From positions 1 to 21,496 of the IMG/VR virus record IMGVR_UViG_3300009604_003287: DNA of 21,496 bases; one strand, given 5' to 3'. This document shows positions 19,370 through 21,496 of this stretch, in pieces. The DNA is from a virus. Position numbers and translations under genes: made by a program. The notes under the pieces were generated by a model. The model was not told where the DNA came from, ran no database searches, and saw only the letters and a program-made list of their open reading frames with translations. Every line of letters starts with the position of its first letter. Positions within the stretch are counted from its first letter, which is position 1.

Positions 19370-21496
19370 ATGTTAAACAAACCGCGAACGTGTCAGGGGT
19401 GTGAACTCCACACCCTTGGCACGGGTTTCTTGCAGCTAGACGGGCAAGGGACTTCGCGGGTTTTGTTGGTTGGTGAGGCCCTGGGGGAACAAGAAGCCCT
19501 CCAGGGCCGTCCTTTTATAGGGCCTGCCGGGAAGATCCTCGGAGACTGCTTTGCTCGTGCTGGCTTGGATAGGGATGCGTTCTGGATTTCCAATGCCTTA
19601 TGGTGTCAGCCTCCAGACAACAACATCCATGGGAATTATGCCACCCAAGCTCTGCATCAATGCTGGACTCAACATTTATGGCCGTTGATCCAGAAATTGA
19701 ACCCTGATGTGATTATGCCCTTGGGCAATACCGCGTTGAGACAGTTCTTCCCTGAAGGAGAGATTTTGAGTATGCGGGGGTATGTCCAACCGTGGAGAAC
19801 TTTTAACATTCTGCCGTCTGTTCATCCGAGTTATATCCTCAGAGGCAATCCGCATTTTGCGTCGGTATTGATTCGGGATTTACAGGTGGGAGTGGAGTTG
19901 GCGGAGAATGGGATGCAGCATCCGCAGACATCCTATGCCTTAGACCCCGGTCCTCCTGCAGCGCAGGCATGGGTGGACGAAGCCATTGACCAAGGGAAGA
20001 CCATTAGCTTTGATATTGAAACCGTTAACAAGAGAAGGGATGAAGATGAACTCGACCTGCGATCGAACAATCCTATCAAGCGGATTAGCTTTGCCTATGA
20101 GCCGTGGAAAGCTCTGAGTATCCCTGCCACCAAAGCCTATAGGCAGGTCATTGCCTCAGCCTTAGCCAGTGACAATCCCAAGATTGTCTGGAACATGGCG
20201 TTTGACTGTCCGAGGTTAGAGGCAGCAGGATATACGATCAATGGGACAGTCTACGATGGGATGATTGCGTGGCATGTGTTGCATTCTGACCTTCCCAAGA
20301 GTCTGGGATTCGTAGCTAGTATGTTATTGCGTGACCAGAAGCGATGGAAGCATCTGGGACGACAGAGTCCTGCCTATTACAACGCGGCAGACAGTGATGT
20401 GGCGTTGCGGATTACCCAAAAATGCTGGCAGCTGCTCAGTGAAGCTGGTATGTGGCGCATGTACACCGAACAGGTGGTGGACTGTGAGCCTGTGTATCAG
20501 CACATGCATAAAAAAGGGATGCGTGTTGATCAGGAACGCCGCAAAGATCACGCTATGACCTTGCACAAGAAATTGGGGGAGTTGGATGACCAGATACAAG
20601 ATCTTGTGCCTGCTGAACTCAAGCCCCATAAACTCTATAAGCAAAAAGACAAAGCCGAGAAGAAATTCCCGGATGGTCATGTGGTGACTGTGAACGCAGA
20701 GGTTAAACGGTGTCCTGATTGCGGCAAGGAAGGAAAACTCAACAAGAAACATCCCTGTGAGTCATCACTGGAAACCGTGCCACAACAAGTCGAAGCCTGG
20801 GAAGTTCCGCAGCCGTTTGTCGTGAGTTGGCAGGGAATTCAGCGGTGGCAGGATTATCACAAACATAAAGTGGTCAAGAGACAGGGGAAGCGTACAACTG
20901 ATGAAACAGCCTTGCGTGCTTTGATGCTGAAATACCCTAAAGACCCCCTCTATCCCTTGGTCTTGGATGTCAGGGAAGTCCAGAAACTGGCCGGGACATA
21001 TATCGGGAAAGTCGAGGCTGACTGGGAGACCAATGACATCAAAGTCGTTGGGGGGTTGCCGGTGTTGAAGGATGGTCGAGTGCATCCTACCATTACCAAC
21101 AACCCTGATACCCTACGGACTTCCATGGTCAATCCGAACCTGCAACAGATCCCTCATGGGGGAGGACTCCAATCTCTGGTCAAGGATATGTTTGTGGCTC
21201 CCAAAGGGATGACATTGTGGGAGATTGATTATTCAGGAATCGAAGCGGTGCTAGTTGGCTACTTTGCCCGTTCGCCCCAGTTGATTCGCTTAGCCAAAAT
21301 GGGGGTACATGATTACGTTAATGCCCATGCCTTGTATCAACTGGACAAAGCCATCCCTGAGTCAGACTTGCCCCAATTATCGTGGAGTGATGATGACTTG
21401 CGTGCGTCCTTGAAGTCTTTCAAGAAAAACTTCCCGAAGCAGCGATTCGTGCGAAAGCGGTTAGTCCATGGACATCATTACCGCATGGGGCCACAT
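19370..21496 (+). CDS. Uracil-DNA glycosylase fused to family A DNA polymerase, 3' end beyond window
   Basis: The frame opens at ATG 19370, one base after the previous stop, and runs 709 codons to the window edge. Residues 1-190 match a family 4-like uracil-DNA glycosylase: GEALGEQE (35-42), GRPFIGPAG (45-53), HPS (152-154), and four Cys (8, 11, 79 in NALWCQPPDNN, 98) placed like the 4Fe-4S ligands. Residues about 210-345 are a 3'-5' exonuclease: DIE (215-217), NMAFD (275-279), YNAAD (337-341). Polymerase motifs follow: NPNLQQIP (about 591-598), motif A DYSGIE (620-625) and, at the very end, a motif B-like K-x7-Y. A CPDC...HPC insert (448-463) lies between exonuclease and polymerase. It is probably the replicative polymerase. 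UDG-superfamily domains on phage family A polymerases have been described (SPO1-type, from memory). Confidence 0.88.
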   Translation, partial: MLNKPRTCQGCELHTLGTGFLQLDGQGTSRVLLVGEALGEQEALQGRPFIGPAGKILGDCFARAGLDRDAFWISNALWCQPPDNNIHGNYATQALHQCWTQHLWPLIQKLNPDVIMPLGNTALRQFFPEGEILSMRGYVQPWRTFNILPSVHPSYILRGNPHFASVLIRDLQVGVELAENGMQHPQTSYALDPGPPAAQAWVDEAIDQGKTISFDIETVNKRRDEDELDLRSNNPIKRISFAYEPWKALSIPATKAYRQVIASALASDNPKIVWNMAFDCPRLEAAGYTINGTVYDGMIAWHVLHSDLPKSLGFVASMLLRDQKRWKHLGRQSPAYYNAADSDVALRITQKCWQLLSEAGMWRMYTEQVVDCEPVYQHMHKKGMRVDQERRKDHAMTLHKKLGELDDQIQDLVPAELKPHKLYKQKDKAEKKFPDGHVVTVNAEVKRCPDCGKEGKLNKKHPCESSLETVPQQVEAWEVPQPFVVSWQGIQRWQDYHKHKVVKRQGKRTTDETALRALMLKYPKDPLYPLVLDVREVQKLAGTYIGKVEADWETNDIKVVGGLPVLKDGRVHPTITNNPDTLRTSMVNPNLQQIPHGGGLQSLVKDMFVAPKGMTLWEIDYSGIEAVLVGYFARSPQLIRLAKMGVHDYVNAHALYQLDKAIPESDLPQLSWSDDDLRASLKSFKKNFPKQRFVRKRLVHGHHYRMGPH

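Noticed and set aside
1-21496. CRISPR array, insertion sequence, integrase or attachment site
   Set aside because: No regularly spaced repeats with spacers, no transposase or integrase motif and no tRNA-like core were seen; the short repeats found are clustered in control regions.

Overview
The window is a stretch of a tailed, double-stranded DNA bacteriophage (Caudoviricetes) genome, or of a prophage or metagenomic contig of one. The evidence is a recognisable packaging and head block (large terminase, P22-type portal of 744 aa, Gln-rich scaffold, HK97-fold-like major capsid protein), a lysis pair, and a phage replication/recombination block. Genes are tightly packed with frequent stop/start overlaps (TAGTG, TAATG, ATGA). 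Promoters and ribosome binding sites look bacterial (sigma70-like boxes, AGGAGG-type sites). No host gene, tRNA, integrase or insertion sequence is visible. The host cannot be named from the sequence. Both ends cut through genes.

Layout. (1) 1-7776, minus strand: late morphogenesis. In transcription order it holds an HTH regulator, a probable small terminase, the large terminase, one or two small ORFs, portal, scaffold, major capsid, a probable decoration protein, and the first codons of a gene running off the left edge. A strong promoter lies before the HTH gene (7795-7823). A second, with perfect -35 and -10 hexamers, lies just after a hairpin between portal and scaffold (2760-2818). (2) 7777-8112: divergent control region with repeats overlapping the late promoter. 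(3) 8113-9176, plus strand: five small coupled genes, including a 35-aa single-pass membrane protein. (4) 9177-9436: a non-coding stretch with a multibranched predicted RNA ending in nine T's, then two tandem inverted repeats and an extended -10 promoter. (5) 9437-13091: four coupled genes, namely a MoxR-type AAA+ ATPase, a protein carrying both HExxH and a von Willebrand A MIDAS motif, and two Cys-rich proteins sharing an ordered Cys signature. (6) 13092-13400: AT-rich non-coding stretch with five copies of TGAGACT, a candidate origin or operator array. (7) 13401-15796: small genes ending in a probable M15 peptidase endolysin and a holin-like protein, closed by a strong terminator. (8) 15813-16727, minus strand: a lone RepA/AAA_25-type ATPase with a winged-helix tail. 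(9) 16759 to the right edge, plus strand: Cas4/RecB-like nuclease, a 29-aa membrane peptide, a Sak4-like ATPase, a possible ssDNA-binding protein, and a uracil-DNA glycosylase fused to a family A DNA polymerase (truncated by the window).

How it fits together (inference). The right side copies and recombines the genome, the left side packages it, and the centre holds accessory and lysis functions. The least explained part is the MoxR/VWA/Cys-rich cassette with its own structured leader and operators. It is the best candidate here for an undescribed system.
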